Positions 10,675 through 23,589 are shown, numbered from the stretch's first letter. The stretch is DNA of 64,000 nt from Lumnitzera littorea (GCA_024138015.1 JAMXBB010000003.1:15232148-15296147); one strand, 5' to 3'. Notes: generated by a model from the sequence alone, not told the origin. A program made the numbers and translations.

Positions 10675-12977
10675 TATAGATACCTTATTTTTGCTATTTT
10701 TCATTTTTATTTTAGTTAAGCCAGGTTAATAAAAATAAAAATAAAATATAATATAATAAATATAACAAAAAATTAAAAACGAAAATTAAAAAAATAAAAA
10801 TAAAAATAAAAAAGAGAATCATGTCATATTGAGTTGGTCGTATCAAATCAAATTGTTTCGAGTCAAGTTGTGATGTATCGAATTGAATCATGATGATCAT
10901 ATCGAGTCCATTCGAATTAAATCAAGTCAAATCGTATTGAGTTAAATCACGTTAGGTCGTTTAAGATCGAATCGGATAACGGTGTGTAATTAATTTAATA
11001 AATTCTTTAGTCATTAGGGAATTGGGCTTTATTAAAATAATTTTGGTCTAGTCCAATATAAAATAGATTTTTTTGTCTAAATTATATTAGGTCAGAGTAA
11101 ATTTATAATTTATTAAGTGGGCTCTTGGACTAAATCAAATTGAATCGGATCGGGCTTGGTAAATAGAAAGTTTAAATAGGGTTTCAAAAAAATAGGTCAA
11201 ATTTCAATTATATCTATGATTCGTTATCGTATTTAGAGTTGTTGAGATATGATTGTGAGTATTATAAATAGGTAGTCAACGGTAGAGTTAAAAGATGTTT
11301 TTCTTTTAGAATCCCTACATCCATAAAACCAACAACCCCGTTACTTGCCAAATATAATCCATACACCGTCCTCACTTCATCACCGACAACATCGTAACAA
11401 GCTAATGACAGTTGCACAACCAAGCAAAGTCCAGTGGCCCCATCGCCGAACCAACAATCCACACCGACCAAAGCCCTCTGTTCGAAGCCTAACACAATTC
11501 GAGGCACATGCCAATTTGTCGAGGTCTATTCACGCAAGTACAGCGAGCCAGCAATTCCAATCCACGATGGCACATACAACATGCCCGCAACACATGAAAG
11601 CCCCTAACACTACATAAGCCCGACGCCAGCACCCCCACACGTTTAAATATGTTTGATCCCAAATTCGAACATCCTCATGACGTTGTCCCTCACTGACACC
11701 TGTAGCTCAATGCACGAACTCCTTCATGAAGTTATCCCTGACTGAAACAGCTCCAAATCCAAATATCCTCATGCACGTTGAAGCAATATGCCAACAAATC
11801 CAATGGCAACAGCACATAGCAGTCCTTCATACGTCCACACAGTAAAACACAGCACACGTACGCAATTTGACATACACTTCACTATTGCCATGCGTACGCG
11901 AGCCAATTCACGATCACACACACGACGTACGCCACGCACAATCACGAGCGCACCAGTATGCACGACTTAACACATAAGTAAAAAAAAATTGTTTTATTTT
12001 ATTAGTTAGTTCAATTAATTTTTTTTAGTAATTTATTTTTTGTTTAAGTGAAGTTTTTTATTTTCATATTGCATGATTTTTTGATAATTTCAATTTTTAA
12101 TAAGTTTTAGTTAAAATTGTGTTTTTAGTAAAATCATGTTTTTTGAAAAATAAATATACTTATCTAAATTGTATTTTCACCATATCTTGCAGTTAAGATT
12201 TAGAAAAGATACATATCCCGTGGTTGAAATTTAAAAAAAAAATACATATATAGATCGTATCTTTAACATATCTTTGATGTATGATTTAGAAAAAATATTT
12301 TTTGACACATAGAGTTTTTAAAAATAAAAATCTTAATTGAAGTTTTTCAAAAAAATTTAGTTAGTTAGGGTTTTCTTCAATTCGGGAAAATTAGATCTTT
12401 TAGGTTTTTTTTAAATAATAAATTAATAAATAAACGTAAACTTAGCTCGGTTTTCGAAATAAAAATAATCCATCGACTAAATATTTTATAAAAAGGGAAC
12501 TACGATCGGTTTGATCTTAACTAGTGGGTATGTAGGCACATTCGGGGTAACCGTCTAAAAAATAATTTTTTTTCCCTTTTTCATGAAAATTCGTGATAAA
12601 AAAATAATAAAAAATTCACTTTAGTTATCTTTCATATGTTTAGGTATATTTTTAGTATTTTTAGGAAACTATAAAAATAAAAGCCCATCAATTTCTTTTT
12701 TAGTTTTTACATGGTAACTTAGTTTTAATAAATTAGCCTCCGAACCTGATTTTGTCTAGTTTAATTTTTTAAAAATCATTTTCTTAGAAAACTCGTAGAT
12801 TAGTGGTCAAATTAGGGTTTTCCCACCCAAAAACCTTAATTTCATTTTTACTAGTTGAATTGGTTGGCGACTTTAATTTTAACAAAAATATTTTCTTAAT
12901 TTAATGTCGAGTAATCTATATTAAATGGGTTAGGCTTAATATAGGTTAAATTAAGGAAATCAAAATAGGGTTCGACA
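10675..12977 (+). repeat. Element 1 3' LTR
   Basis: Begins TATAGATACC, ends GTTCGACA, and is followed by the GTGAG target duplication. It is colinear with 2110-4404 over its whole length, including the A/C-biased block (11310-11970). Open frames inside that block come from its low stop-codon content; they are not supported as genes. Confidence 0.88.
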
Positions 12978-12982
12978 GTGAG

Positions 12983-14436
12983 TCATTATAGGATTTCCGA
13001 TTTGCGCCGACCCACTAAAAACCCTCCTATAAGGTATTGGATTAAGTTTTAGAAGTGGTTCCCAAATCCTATGGAGTTATGAGTTGAGTTTTTGGATTTT
13101 AAAAAAAGCCAATGCAAAATACGTACCTGGTTAAAAATAATAATATAATATTAATAATTTAGTATTAGCTATGAATAATAAAATGTAATAATTAATAAAA
13201 AATATTTTATCTCTTTTATACTTTGTATTTCGCGAAAACCTTAACCTCCTCTCTTTCTCTCTCTTACATTTTTTATGACTCTCTTCTCTCGGTTTTACTC
13301 TCTCTCTCAACTAGTTGGCTACATTTCTCATCCCCATCCATCTCCTTTTTATTAATCGTGTATTAATTTAAAATAAAAAAAAAGTTGATTTACTTTTGAA
13401 TAATTATACATCGTTTGTTTTATTATTTAAAATAATATATACGCTAGTTGCTTTAATTTTTTTGTATATACCTGCAAATCAATTTTAAAATTTTTTTTAG
13501 TATTAATATGTTGGGTCAAGTTTTTAACGGGTTTCACAAAACCTTATAGGGGCGGGTTTTAGAAACAGGGTAAAAACTCTATAGGGTTTTGTGAAGTCTT
13601 ATAAGGTAGTGGGTTGGGTTCAGGTTTTGCAAAACCCGTTCTAAACCCACTTCAATGTTATCTCTAAGGAGCACTCTAATCCTTTCCTGGTCAGGTGTCT
13701 TAGTAGCTTGGCTCGGATAAAAGTTTGAGGATGGTCACCTCGGGAACTGCCTGGATCTTGTTATGAGCTTGACGATATGTATGGCTGCTTATGTAGTTGA
13801 CATGTATGCTAGGCAGGTTAGTATGACTACCTGGTAGCTCGGAAACAATACTAGTACTAATGAGGGCTTGACAATTGAGTCGAAAGTATTGTAAAAGATG
13901 GAGATCGAAATAAGGCTCCTTGACTTGACTGGAGTCTTAGGCTAGAATCCTTCATATGAGTCCTTATAGTCCTCTAGCTCAGCTGCTTATGATTAGTTCA
14001 AGGAGTGGATTCTTATTAGAGTGTGCTATGATAGAGACCCAAAAACAATAGTCGAGGTTCCAATCGATGTAACTTATGTCAATTAGTGGGTTTGATATGT
14101 AATTGTCTTTAGATTAACATGATAGATCATCGAGTTGAGTTGATACATAAGTATACTCTTGTAAGAGGTAGTAAGGATTTGTTTTCCACTTTGCTTATAA
14201 ACAATGATTATGATGTCCAATAGCTGTTAGCATCCTTCCAAGGACATAGTAGAGAGTACAATCAATCAAAACATTGAATTACTAAAAAGTCTATTGAATT
14301 CAAATAAAAAGTTTCAAATTGATTCCAAATAAAAAAGAAAAGAAACAGATTCAATGAGAATCTAAAAATTTTTAAATAAAGATAAAACTAAATAAAAAAT
14401 AGAATTAAAAGGAAATTTTATAGTGGCTCGGTTGAG
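12983..14436. other. Intergenic sequence with an inverted repeat near 13530-13605
   Basis: No gene recognised. Around 13530-13605 a TTTCACAAAACCTTATAGGG segment is followed by CTATAGGGTTTTGTGAAG, forming a potential hairpin, and AAACCC/GGGTTT motifs recur on both sides (13009-13035 and 13530-13650). This could be the remains of a small DNA transposon. Its ends could not be fixed. Confidence 0.35.
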
Positions 14437-15060
14437 ATGTATGTTGAAATTCATGATATAAACATCCTTACAACAGTTGAGTACGATTTGGGAGGACATG
14501 AGAGTAATGTTAAGTTTCAAATTGAAACCCATGTATATGAATTTCTATCGGTTCCACCCACTGAAGAGCTAAGTAGCAGTCACATGCCTCGTCAAGCTAA
14601 TATCTTGAACATAAGTGAATCCAATAAGAATATAGATATAGAGAATGAATTAGATTATGAGGACATTATCGAAGATTCCAATATACCAATTCTAACGATG
14701 GTATGGGTACACGTAAAGGTTTGTTTCAAACTATAGATGAAGCTTATGGGCTAAGTAGGAGGAACGATTGGAGGCATAAGTTCGCCATAGATGTGGATGC
14801 GCTTGGAAGTTCAAAACCTGTGTTGTATATTCCAAGCTATTGAGTTTTAGGTGGTTTAGATCTCTTACAAACATGAGGACATGGCCAGGTTCCCTATGTA
14901 TTATCGAGATAGGAGTTATATCTAATTAGCTTATGTACTGCTTATCTACTTTCACATTGTAGAGTTCTATTACCTAGATCGCGTAACTCGACAATTTGGT
15001 AGAATCCAAGAGATTCTTGCTTATCCAAATACCTTACAAGCTACATGATGTAAACTCTTG
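14437..15060 (+). pseudogene. Plant mobile domain (PMD/MAIN-like) remnant
   Basis: Translation of 14870-15045 (plus, one internal stop) gives YKHEDMARFPMYYRDRS and then FHIVEFYYLDRVTRQFGRIQ. The FH-VE-x5-DRVxRQFG-xQ pattern is the hallmark of the plant mobile domain. That domain occurs in MAIN-type host proteins and in Mutator-like and Gypsy-type elements. Upstream, 14437-14736 is an open frame of 99 residues with an acidic middle (NELDYEDIIEDSNIP) that I cannot classify; it may belong to the same former gene. Stops and shifts show it is dead. It is probably transposon-borne, given the setting, but host origin cannot be excluded. Confidence 0.55.
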
Positions 15061-15740
15061 AGGCTAAGCAAAGACGAATTGGGCTACTACCTATACAATG
15101 CAGCTAAATCAACGAGTGACCTTCTAACAAGATTATTAAGATACGATCACCACTTGATGTCGCTCTAAACTATCATGCCTGAAACTAGCAAGTCACTCGC
15201 TAATATACAAGCAAATTCATAACCTCTTAGGGACACATGGTACCCATCTAGCATACTTGTTCTTGTTACATATTCATTTATACAATTATATACTAATCAA
15301 GTTGTTATTTGTGACATGTAAATAGATTCTATACATAGGTTGCTTTAGATGTGATATGAGGATATTATAGTTAAGTAGGCAGGGATGGATAGCGTCATTC
15401 AGTAACTTAGGAGCATCCATCTAAACGATGCACTCGCACTTAGATCAGATATTGAGTACGGGGACTCCCCACTGCACGAGCTATAGCATAGAGAGCACTA
15501 TCAAGGATGAGGATATATAGGGTAGAGTGCAAGGACGCAACTAGGTGACTTGGACATTCGAGACAATCTCTTACCTCAACACTACTTGCCCCTCACATCT
15601 CCTACAGTACTTGAATTCCAGTATTGGATCCCTTTTGAAGAGTGCTCTAGCAATCGAATTCATACACCTCCTGCTCCATTTAAGAGACAAGCTGGAGATC
15701 GTAATGGAGACATAGGTGAGGGGTGCATGTAAGTCTAGCC

Positions 15741-16046
15741 TACTTCAATCATGGTGTAAGGATTCAGGTGTGGCTATGAAGTATTAATAGAGTTTTGTTT
15801 TATGGTTGACACATTATATGTACAAATTTGGGTGATTTATCCTGTATAATGTAGTTGGAAGGGTTGCTAATAAAATCACCTCTTAAAGAGGGGCGTTTGG
15901 ATCTTAGTATAAGAGGTTAGGTGAGGCTATGAAGTAAGAATAGAGTTTTGTTTTGTAATTGACACCTCATATGTACAAATTTGGGTGATTTATCCTATAT
16001 AAGGTAAGGGAGGAAGGGGGCGCATATTGATAAAATCACCTCTTGA
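15741..16046 (+). repeat. Two-copy tandem duplication, period 153 bp
   Basis: The segment around 15768-15890 (gctatgaagta..atagagttttgtttt, ..acaaatttgggtgatttatcct, ..aaaatcacctctt) is repeated at about 15921-16046. Spacing between matching bases is 153. The copies differ at many sites, so the duplication is not recent. Confidence 0.75.
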
Positions 16047-16559
16047 AGAAGCCATTTTATCTTTGGAGGTTAAAATTGCCCCTTTAAAAGATGATTTTAA
16101 GTACTATAAGTATTCTTTATATTATTGCTTTCCCTCTCTTAAAAAAGTGACCGGCCTTGTTAAAACATCCTTACCTAATTAACTAATGATCTAGCATATG
16201 TTATCCCGTCTCCCCTCATAAACTATCTTCATTGCTCTAAACTCTTACATTGTGGAATTTCTAAACTTACACATAAACAATCATAACCCGCTTACTCTAT
16301 TAAGGAACTTACCTTCCCACCTCATTTCAACCTTTGGGACTTTATCGTTGAAAAGGGCCATAAGCGATCTTTCCTTAAGCCCAACAAAAAGGATTAAATT
16401 TAGGGACAAGCTAATAAAACTTATTTCCTAATGAAAAAGAACCTCTAATTAGATAGATGTTTCTTTAAATGGATTAAATTTAGGTAATCTTTCCTCTTTG
16501 TCAAATAGATGTTTTAGTAGATTTCCTAGTGAAAGTTCCAATCACCTTTGCTAAGCGTC

Positions 16560-17010
16560 CACATGATGGTTGTGATGGTTTTCCATATAAGCCTCACCTA
16601 TGAGGGCTACGATCATCATCAGTTGTAATTGTCAAGGATTGCAACCTCCCTTGATAGGCTAACATCTTAAAGACCTCATATTTAGAAATAACCCTAATGT
16701 TGTACTCTTGATTGAAATGAAAAATAAATCAAACAAGTTATCAAGAATAAGGAGAAAAATGTGGTCTAGTAATAAGTTCAATATTCCTCCAAATAGCAGA
16801 TCAAGGGAATTGGGTCTTTAGTGAATATAGGACATTGATTTATCCATACATGAGTCCCATAGGAATTATATCAAAACTACTATGTGCTTACCCAACCAAC
16901 ACAATTTAGCTAACATCCATGTTCATTATGATACATGTCAAATCATCTCCATATCTACCCAGACTTAAAGGAACCTTAACCTACCTATTAACATGTATTA
17001 TGCATTTTTT
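16560..17010 (+). pseudogene. LINE (L1-type) endonuclease fragment
   Basis: Reading plus from an ATG near 16601 gives ISCNCQGLQPP, one stop, HLKDLIFRNNPNVVLLIEMK and NKSNKLSRIRRKM, then ELGL and DIDLSIHES. This matches the start of the plant L1 apurinic-like endonuclease (SWNCRGLG...NPDIVFLMETK pattern). The catalytic Glu of the ET/EM motif is kept. Asn at the start reads CNCQG in place of WNCRG. No reverse transcriptase follows; the sequence runs into a minus-strand Gypsy protease at 17062. The upstream segment 16140-16560 has no clear motif and may be the end of LINE ORF1. Confidence 0.6.
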
Positions 17011-17061
17011 TCAAAACCAATACAATGTATATGGTTGAGGATGTGGTATTGCCTTCAATCC

Positions 17062-18187
17062 TTATATATAAATGAAGACTATAGACATTGTATTTGTGCA
17101 ACTACTATTATCGATGATCAAGGAACGAATCTTTTTCTTGACTGCATAATTGGTAAAGAATAAATTTTCTTTCTCCTTGATCTTATGTAGTGTATTTACA
17201 CTTAATTTATGATGAAGGACCTTAGCCATGAAAAGACCTATCTTTTCATCCTTTATTAGCACAGGAGCATCTAAATCCCGTTACATCTCCTTCATTTACC
17301 TTTCTATTCTAGCTATATTTTCTTGCTTTCCTTTTCATTTTCAACCTCAAATTTAGAAACATTTCCTTTAATTAACATGACCCTTCTATTTAGATACTCT
17401 AAAGCTAAACGCCTAAACCCTAAATATTTGAAATACTTCACTTCACCTGACATCCTCCTATTTTGTCCCTGAATTTTTATCCTACACCCTACATATACGA
17501 GGAGTGTTTGATTTGTCGCTAGTTATCTTTTTCATAATTCTTAAGCCCTTTTCATTCAAACTTTACATCCCTTGAGTTCCACTAAGGTTAGGTCTCTCTT
17601 TGTTATGACAAATCTTAAGTTTAGATGAAGATCCATGCAATTAAGTTCCACTAAGGTTAGGTGTCTCCTTGTTATGACAAATCTCAAGTTTAGATGAAGA
17701 TCCATACAATTGAACTCTACCTCTTTGCCTCTGTCTTTCTACTTTCGAAGACATTTTTACCACGTCATCCAAGGTATCATATAACTAAAGCCCCACCACA
17801 TCTCATATTTTAAACTTGTGATAAACATAACAACGGTTTGCCTAACCGATTCATTCACCTCACATCTAATAAGTGGAGTTGTTTTCTTGCACATAATGTC
17901 CACGCTCATGCCCCTTGCCTTAATGACTACAATCTTATGAATAACTCAGGTTTTTAATATTGTGGTACAATTCTCTTTTTAAGTAGTTTTCTCATCATAA
18001 TCTAAGTGGTCATCTTACTCTTTCCATTATCTTCTTTTGAATCTTCAAATTTTTCCATCGTAAAGTAACATGCCCTATAAACTTTAGCGTAGTCTATCTA
18101 ATTTTAGTACACTAGCTTTATTCATTACATTCAAATAATATCTCCACTTGAGGCTCCCAATCAACATACTCATCCAGCATAGTACTA
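17062..18187 (-). pseudogene. Chromovirus-like gag (middle and C-terminal part) and protease start
   Basis: On the minus strand the frame starts at the edge of the solo LTR with the gag-core motif WEPQVEILFEC. It continues through ESVRQTVVMFITSLKYEM and YDTLDDVVKMSSKVERQR (about 17870-17740), the usual end of the Gypsy retrotransposon gag domain. At 17262-17062 the protein NLFFTNYAVKKKIRSL then IIDNSSCTNTMS matches the protease start (IIDGGSCTN in relatives). The active-site DSG/DGG therefore reads Asp-Asn-Ser, which should be inactive. The gag half is frame-broken. Its N-terminal half lies at 21153-21526, on the other side of the solo LTR. Confidence 0.75.
17576..17713 (-). repeat. 69-bp in-frame tandem duplication in the gag remnant
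   Basis: GTTCCACTAAGGTTAGGT and the following bases up to AGATCCATGCAATT recur after exactly 69 bp (17576 and 17645). With 23 codons per unit the reading frame is kept. The copies differ at only a few bases. Confidence 0.8.
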
Positions 18188-21152
18188 TGATACTCGTATT
18201 GGCATGACTCGATTTAGTAGCCGATTTAAAGCATTCAGGAAAATAATCCGATTAAACTGAAAGCTTATAAAGGGTTTCATGAGATTAGTTGAGGAATTAT
18301 TGTAGGCTTAGAATTTAAAAATATAATAGAATATTAAAAATATAGCCAAAATCGCATAAATTACTATATTATTATTATCGGTAACGCATGAATTAAATCT
18401 TGGAAAATAACAAACACTTAATACTTAGAGATATATTATATGAGTAATATAATTAATAATGGATATAAAATATTATATAAAAGACATGTATATATATCAG
18501 GTATAATTCTTATATAAATATATATACTTGTAATTATTATAAATACTTGAAAATGCATAAATATTACCAAATAAATAAAGGAAAATACAATAAAATTAAT
18601 AAAAATTTACTAAAGACATGTAGATGTTGTAGGAGTCATGGCAAGGAGTTTGAGAATGCATGGGATGGGATTTTGGCTTCTTCACACCTAAGTATGTCTA
18701 TTTACACATGTGTTTAGGTTAGAAAAAGTCAAAAGCCATTTAATTGAAGAGATTAAATCACATCCTACAATCTGGAGCAAACCTTGATCAATTGTTAGCT
18801 TGAAAAAATTTTGGAAGTGGAAAATATAAGGAGAGAGGGAAAAACAAAATTTGAAAAGTTTAGTCACAAATTTGGAGTTTTACGTAATCCTAGGAAAGAT
18901 GACTAGCTAAGCATAAAACTAAGTGGTGGTCTGAAGGAGTGGCTAGTGGCAAAGTGGGTTGACACACCCTCTTCTCCCCACAGTGGCCAGAGTACGGGTT
19001 TTCGATAAGTTACTAAACTCTTCTGATTTCGTCAAAAATTAGGGAAAAACAATAAACGATCACAAAAAATTATAAAATTTGGTTTTCCTATGTATTTTTG
19101 CATGAGGATCTCAAATCTTCAATCAGATTTTCAAAATTTTGAGTGTAAATATGGGATCCTTAAGAAAAACATCCCGCGCAACAATTTTTTATCAAGTTTT
19201 TGAAAGACCAATCCATGTAGTTCAGACTTAAAGTTTTATTGACATATTCCTAAGATGTTATATTTTAATGTTGAGTGGTTGGATTTCTAAAATTAAGTTA
19301 TTGGATTTTTGAGAAAATTTCGTTTTATGTAAACAATAAGCTGGACATGGTATTTTGTTAAAAGAGATTGATGAAAATTTCTAAAACTATTATATATCCT
19401 AAATTTCCCTACAAACAGTAGCTAAAAGTAGTTTAATATGGATATAGGAAGGATAATTTATAAGTAAAAGTAGGTATTTAATTATTTAAAGTTAGATTTC
19501 TCAAGTGTTTAGTATACTTGTAAACTAATAGATGGTATAATGGAGAAAGGAAGTGGATGATTAAAGTTTTAAGTTAATACTTACTGGTTATGCAGGGTGT
19601 GCACTTTTAGAAATACAGGGTAAATGGAGTATATATGAAATAGTTAGATGTATTAGTAGCATAAGGTTAGAAACTCTATCAAAAAGTAAGTTAGAATGTA
19701 TCTGGTTTGAATATATTAGATACACTAAGAAAATGAAATATATACCTAAGAGTGGCTTATATTAGGACTCTATCCTATTGCTTGAGACAAGTTGTAAGTT
19801 GAGAATTTCCTAAATAAGAATCTAACTTTAGACCAAGGGTTAGAAACTTTGTTAAAAACTGGGTTAGAATGTTGGTTGGTGTTGATTATTTTTTACCACA
19901 CACAGAGCTCGACAGTAGGTCAGCTAGTAATTTATATATGAATTCCATACCTTTTATTAGAGTCAGAAGCCACTCGAACAATAGCCTATACCATAAAACT
20001 AGGTCAAAACCTTGATCAAAAAGTAGTTCGGTGGAGGATGCAAAATATAAGAGCAATTAGAAGTTGGAAGACGGTTAGTACTAAATATTGGATCATTGGG
20101 AGTCGAAGAATAGATCAAAAAGTCGCTTGATTATACCTTATAAGAATCTACTGAAGTTAGAATTTGGATTAGAAACTACTGGACAGTAATTAATATTAAG
20201 TCAGAACCTTTGTTAGAAGATATCTTATTTTAATTAATATCTAATAAACACTTTAGAAAAACTTACCTAACACAATTACAAATTTACTTGAATGTCCACA
20301 ATGAACACATATGTTATATATTAGACATAAACTGAAGATGTCATGTTAAATTTAGGGATAATAAAGAAAGACAAGATGAGAACGACATACGAGGAGAATG
20401 AGCATCAGTATCCAAGTAAGTGGGATCGGCGTTTCATCGCACTTTAAAGTATTGTTAAAAATACTTGGAGACCTTAATATATATCTTGTTTGTGGTTATA
20501 AGTTAGTTACTTATACACATGCAGCGTGTGTGCTTAAATACCGTTGTGCTATTTAAGTGTTGGATTAATGTGTTGATTGCCTCATGATATTATATGCTTT
20601 GGACTGTTTGAATTTGCTTGATCATGCATTATATTTAATTAAACTTGCTTGATAACCCTGATTTCTTCGTGTCAAATATGTGCTACTGTCTCTGTTTCAT
20701 TTACTGAGCAAATTGTCTCTTATTCCTTATATTTGTTTTACAGGTTTCCCTAGTAGACTTACTAGAACGTCAGAGAACGGGATTGGGGAGTGAGATTCAA
20801 GATTTACTCAACTATATTTCTATTTAGTTTATCAGCTATATTAACTTATAAGAAAATTAATAGGGTCTCTTCAAGTGACCCATAGTTTTCAGTCAATGAA
20901 ATTTATTCCATACTTTGCAAGCTTATAGATTTTAGTGAAATTTTAGTTGAAAAAATTATTTTTCAGAATCTATTTTTAAAAGGTAAACCATAGGTTAACT
21001 CATACCAAGTACTGAAAGGGGTGGTTTCAAGCAGTGGAGTGGTGAACACCTTGTATAAGCTATACTTACGTTAGCAGCTAAGATGGCTAACTTCTAGCGT
21101 AAATTAGTTTACATGGCAAAACTATTATAATTCTCTAGTTTGGAGCGTGATA
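18188..21152 (-). mobile_element. Solo LTR (family D, about 3 kb) inside the gag remnant
   Basis: Reading on the minus strand it starts TATCACGCTCC at 21152, matching TGTCACGCCCC at 62906 and TGTCATACCC at 46331, and it stays colinear with those copies. Its low-coordinate end (about 18188) matches the end at 39894. The gag frame on either side matches up: the part before it ends in IPRFDG, and the part after it resumes at the YVDWEP block. No internal retrotransposon region is present, so it is a solo LTR. Flanks ACTAC and ACTAT are a possible imperfect target duplication; the low-coordinate boundary is good to a few bases only. Confidence 0.7.
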
Positions 21153-21526
21153 ACTACATCCATCGAATCTTGGAATTTTAGTTTAATTGTTTCAACACCT
21201 CTCATTAATTTTTTTCACCTATACACTTTAAAAGCAAAATTGTCCTCCTCTCTTTCAATTAATTGATTAGCCTCTTTACAACTACCATTATCCCATAATG
21301 CACCCTTTCCATTATCTCCATTCAATCCCTATTTACACTTCTTATTTGACGCAGTCATTTAAGTATTCATAATTTGCATCATCGTTTTTTGTGCATTGAA
21401 GAGTCCTTGAAACATTTCTACAAGAGTAGCCATCTATTGTTCAAGTGATACCTTAGGCACATTACCTAACATTATATAATCTCCTTGCTTACCAACAGAA
21501 CTAGCATTAAAACTCTCGACACCCAT
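21153..21526 (-). pseudogene. N-terminal part of the same chromovirus-like gag
   Basis: An ATG at 21526 (minus) starts MGVESFNASSVGKQGDY. It is followed, with stops, by LVEMFQGLFNAQKTMMQIM and by the lead-in to the gag core at 21160. Position and content fit the start of gag just inside a primer site (21751-21767). The frame is interrupted by the solo LTR at 21152. Confidence 0.6.
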
Positions 21527-21750
21527 ATTCAAATTAATAAACTTTTATCAACTACAAAGAAATCAACCACCATGTTAGCATAACTAATACGCTATACAAT
21601 CTAAACCTTATCCTATACATGTTACACCTCACCATATGCAACACCAATGTCAAGCAATTCTTCGAGGCATAATTAAATCCCAAATTTAATAGCACCAAAA
21701 AATAAAAACAAATGCTAAGATTTGAGGTTTACTAGAATGGCATATTGTAA

Positions 21751-21767
21751 CCATTGTTCTAATACCA
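21751..21767 (-). promoter_or_regulatory. Primer-binding site of the split chromovirus (initiator Met tRNA type)
   Basis: On the minus strand TGGTATTAGAACAATGG differs little from the common TGGTATCAGAGC...ATGG site complementary to initiator methionine tRNA. It lies about 225 bp before the gag ATG. The element's own 5' LTR should therefore lie above 21768, but I could not fix its outer end. Confidence 0.65.
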
Positions 21768-23585
21768 TTAAGATGATGCACTTAAATAAGATATTAAACA
21801 CACCTCTTGAAAAGCAACTAATTGAAAGAATTTAGATCTTTCATATTATATAGTCTTTAATATGAGCATATAACTTTCACTCTACATATTTTTCTTTTAA
21901 GAAACTACTTAACCAAAAAAATGAAATATCATTAAATTTTATGACCTATATTATAATTTCTTATCCTTCACATATCAATTTTTCTTTTGAATTGAAAATG
22001 TAATTATCTATCTATTTAGGGATGTGTTGCATACGTCAATAGCCCCTAAGATGGACCAACTTTTCGTAGTTCCTCTCCATTAAAATCCTAATTCACAATG
22101 AAAGAACCTAAATATAACACCAACACCCCAAAACTAATCTTACTTTTTCCATTTTCACTAATACAAGAATCGAAATGGTAGAGAGCTTTGTCTTTTTGAG
22201 TTTGAGGCTATGTATTGTTTGGGCTTTCTTGTGATAATGTCTTGGAGAAGATAAGAAAGAAGTTAGATCGGAGGTTTGCTGGTCGGATGATGAATGCAAT
22301 ATTAAGGAGAGCAAATGCACCATGATAGTTATTAGCAAGAGGATAAAAGACTAGCTTCCCAACCAAAAGTTAAGAATTGCTTGTAGCATGCTTAAGATGG
22401 ATGCTTTAATGCACATAATTACCCTTAGTTCAATAAGATTATTAGTTTTGAAGATTGACCTATGAAGAGACAATGTTTATTAGTTTTGTAATATTATGCT
22501 TTAGGTATGGGTTTCCTTTAGTCCATTGATTAAAATTGTTAAATTTTTTATGTGAATATATCATGTAAATATTTTTAAGCCCCAAGGTAGAGTTTATTTA
22601 AGTAATTTTTATGGTACTAAACTAGACAAAAATTAGGTTAATGAACTAAACAAAATACTTAAATTTTGTTCTAGGTAAACTACGGTACAAAACCGAAATT
22701 CACTGGACAAAAATAAAAAATATTTTACATTTCCAAAAATACCTCTCTATGTTATAATATTAAGTTAATAAATATTATAAAAATTATTTATTTTATAATA
22801 TAAATAAATAATTTTTTAATATAAATTTTGTATCTAGTATTATGCAAACCAAATATGGTATAATAAGCTTATACTGTTAAATCCTCTTTATATTTATTCT
22901 GTCTAATTCTCTTTGTTTTATTCAGTTTTTACAACCAAATGCTACCTTAAAATCATATTAGAATAAGTGGGCATGGCCATAGTGAGCTATTGTATCATGA
23001 GCATATTTTTGAAAAAATAAACACTAAATTCAATATGAAAACGAAGACAGTTAGCTAAAGACCAGCAATATGCCACTTGAAGCAATAAGGATCATATAAA
23101 ATTATATCTTCCATTTTTTGTTTATTTTTTTTTTTAAGTTAACCCCTTCAAATCTTAACATGTAGGATATTAAAATTCAACAATCCAGATCAAATTGCTT
23201 TAAAATTATCCATTATGACTTGACTTTAGTTAGTGAATCACTTCCTTTTTATTTTCTCTTTTTCATGTTATCAAGATGGAAATGAATCCTCTTATTTTAT
23301 TTTCCTTACATTTTCTTTAATTTATCTTTTTAAAATATTACTACGTGTAATTAACGATTGAAATTATAAAAAAAAAAATTACATCATTATAGCATTATAA
23401 GTTATTCTAAAATTCGAAATAATTTTAACTATTAATTTATAAATAAAAAAAATTAAGAAATGAAAAATTGATAGAATATCCTTAAACCATGAATCCACAC
23501 CCCATTCAACAAAACAGCAATCTGTACGGCACGAAACGATAACGGACAAAAGTTATGACATGGTAAAAGTTAATATAAAGTAAGT
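21768..23585. other. AT-rich sequence, probably LTR remains then unassigned
   Basis: By position 21768-22060 should be the LTR of the minus-strand chromovirus, but it has no partner copy in the window to prove it. The rest is AT-rich, with no motif, repeat partner or credible frame. The short frame at 22108-22338 has no recognisable content. Confidence 0.4.
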
Positions 23586-23589
23586 TGTT

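Larger units (their letters stand above)
2110..12977 (+). mobile_element. Element 1: Tat/Ogre-like Ty3/Gypsy LTR retrotransposon, non-autonomous and decayed
   Basis: Two homologous direct repeats (2110-4404 and 10675-12977) enclose about 6.3 kb. The whole unit is flanked by the perfect 5-bp duplication GTGAG (2105-2109 and 12978-12982). A primer-site-like TTGGCAACTCC follows the first LTR, and a purine tract (AAAGAAGGGCAG) precedes the second. The internal part holds a gag remnant at 5950-7870, a long non-coding stretch and a tandem array at 9746-10395. No reverse transcriptase, RNase H or integrase motif was found, so mobilisation would need enzymes from a relative. The many differences between the LTRs and the broken gag show an old insertion. 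The Tat/Ogre assignment rests on the gag motif pattern and the 3' tandem array. Confidence 0.9.

Noticed and set aside
11345..11970. Several open frames of 60-90 codons on both strands
   Set aside because: They lie in the A/C-biased LTR block, where stop codons are rare. The corresponding block of the other LTR (2690-3360) does not keep the frames.
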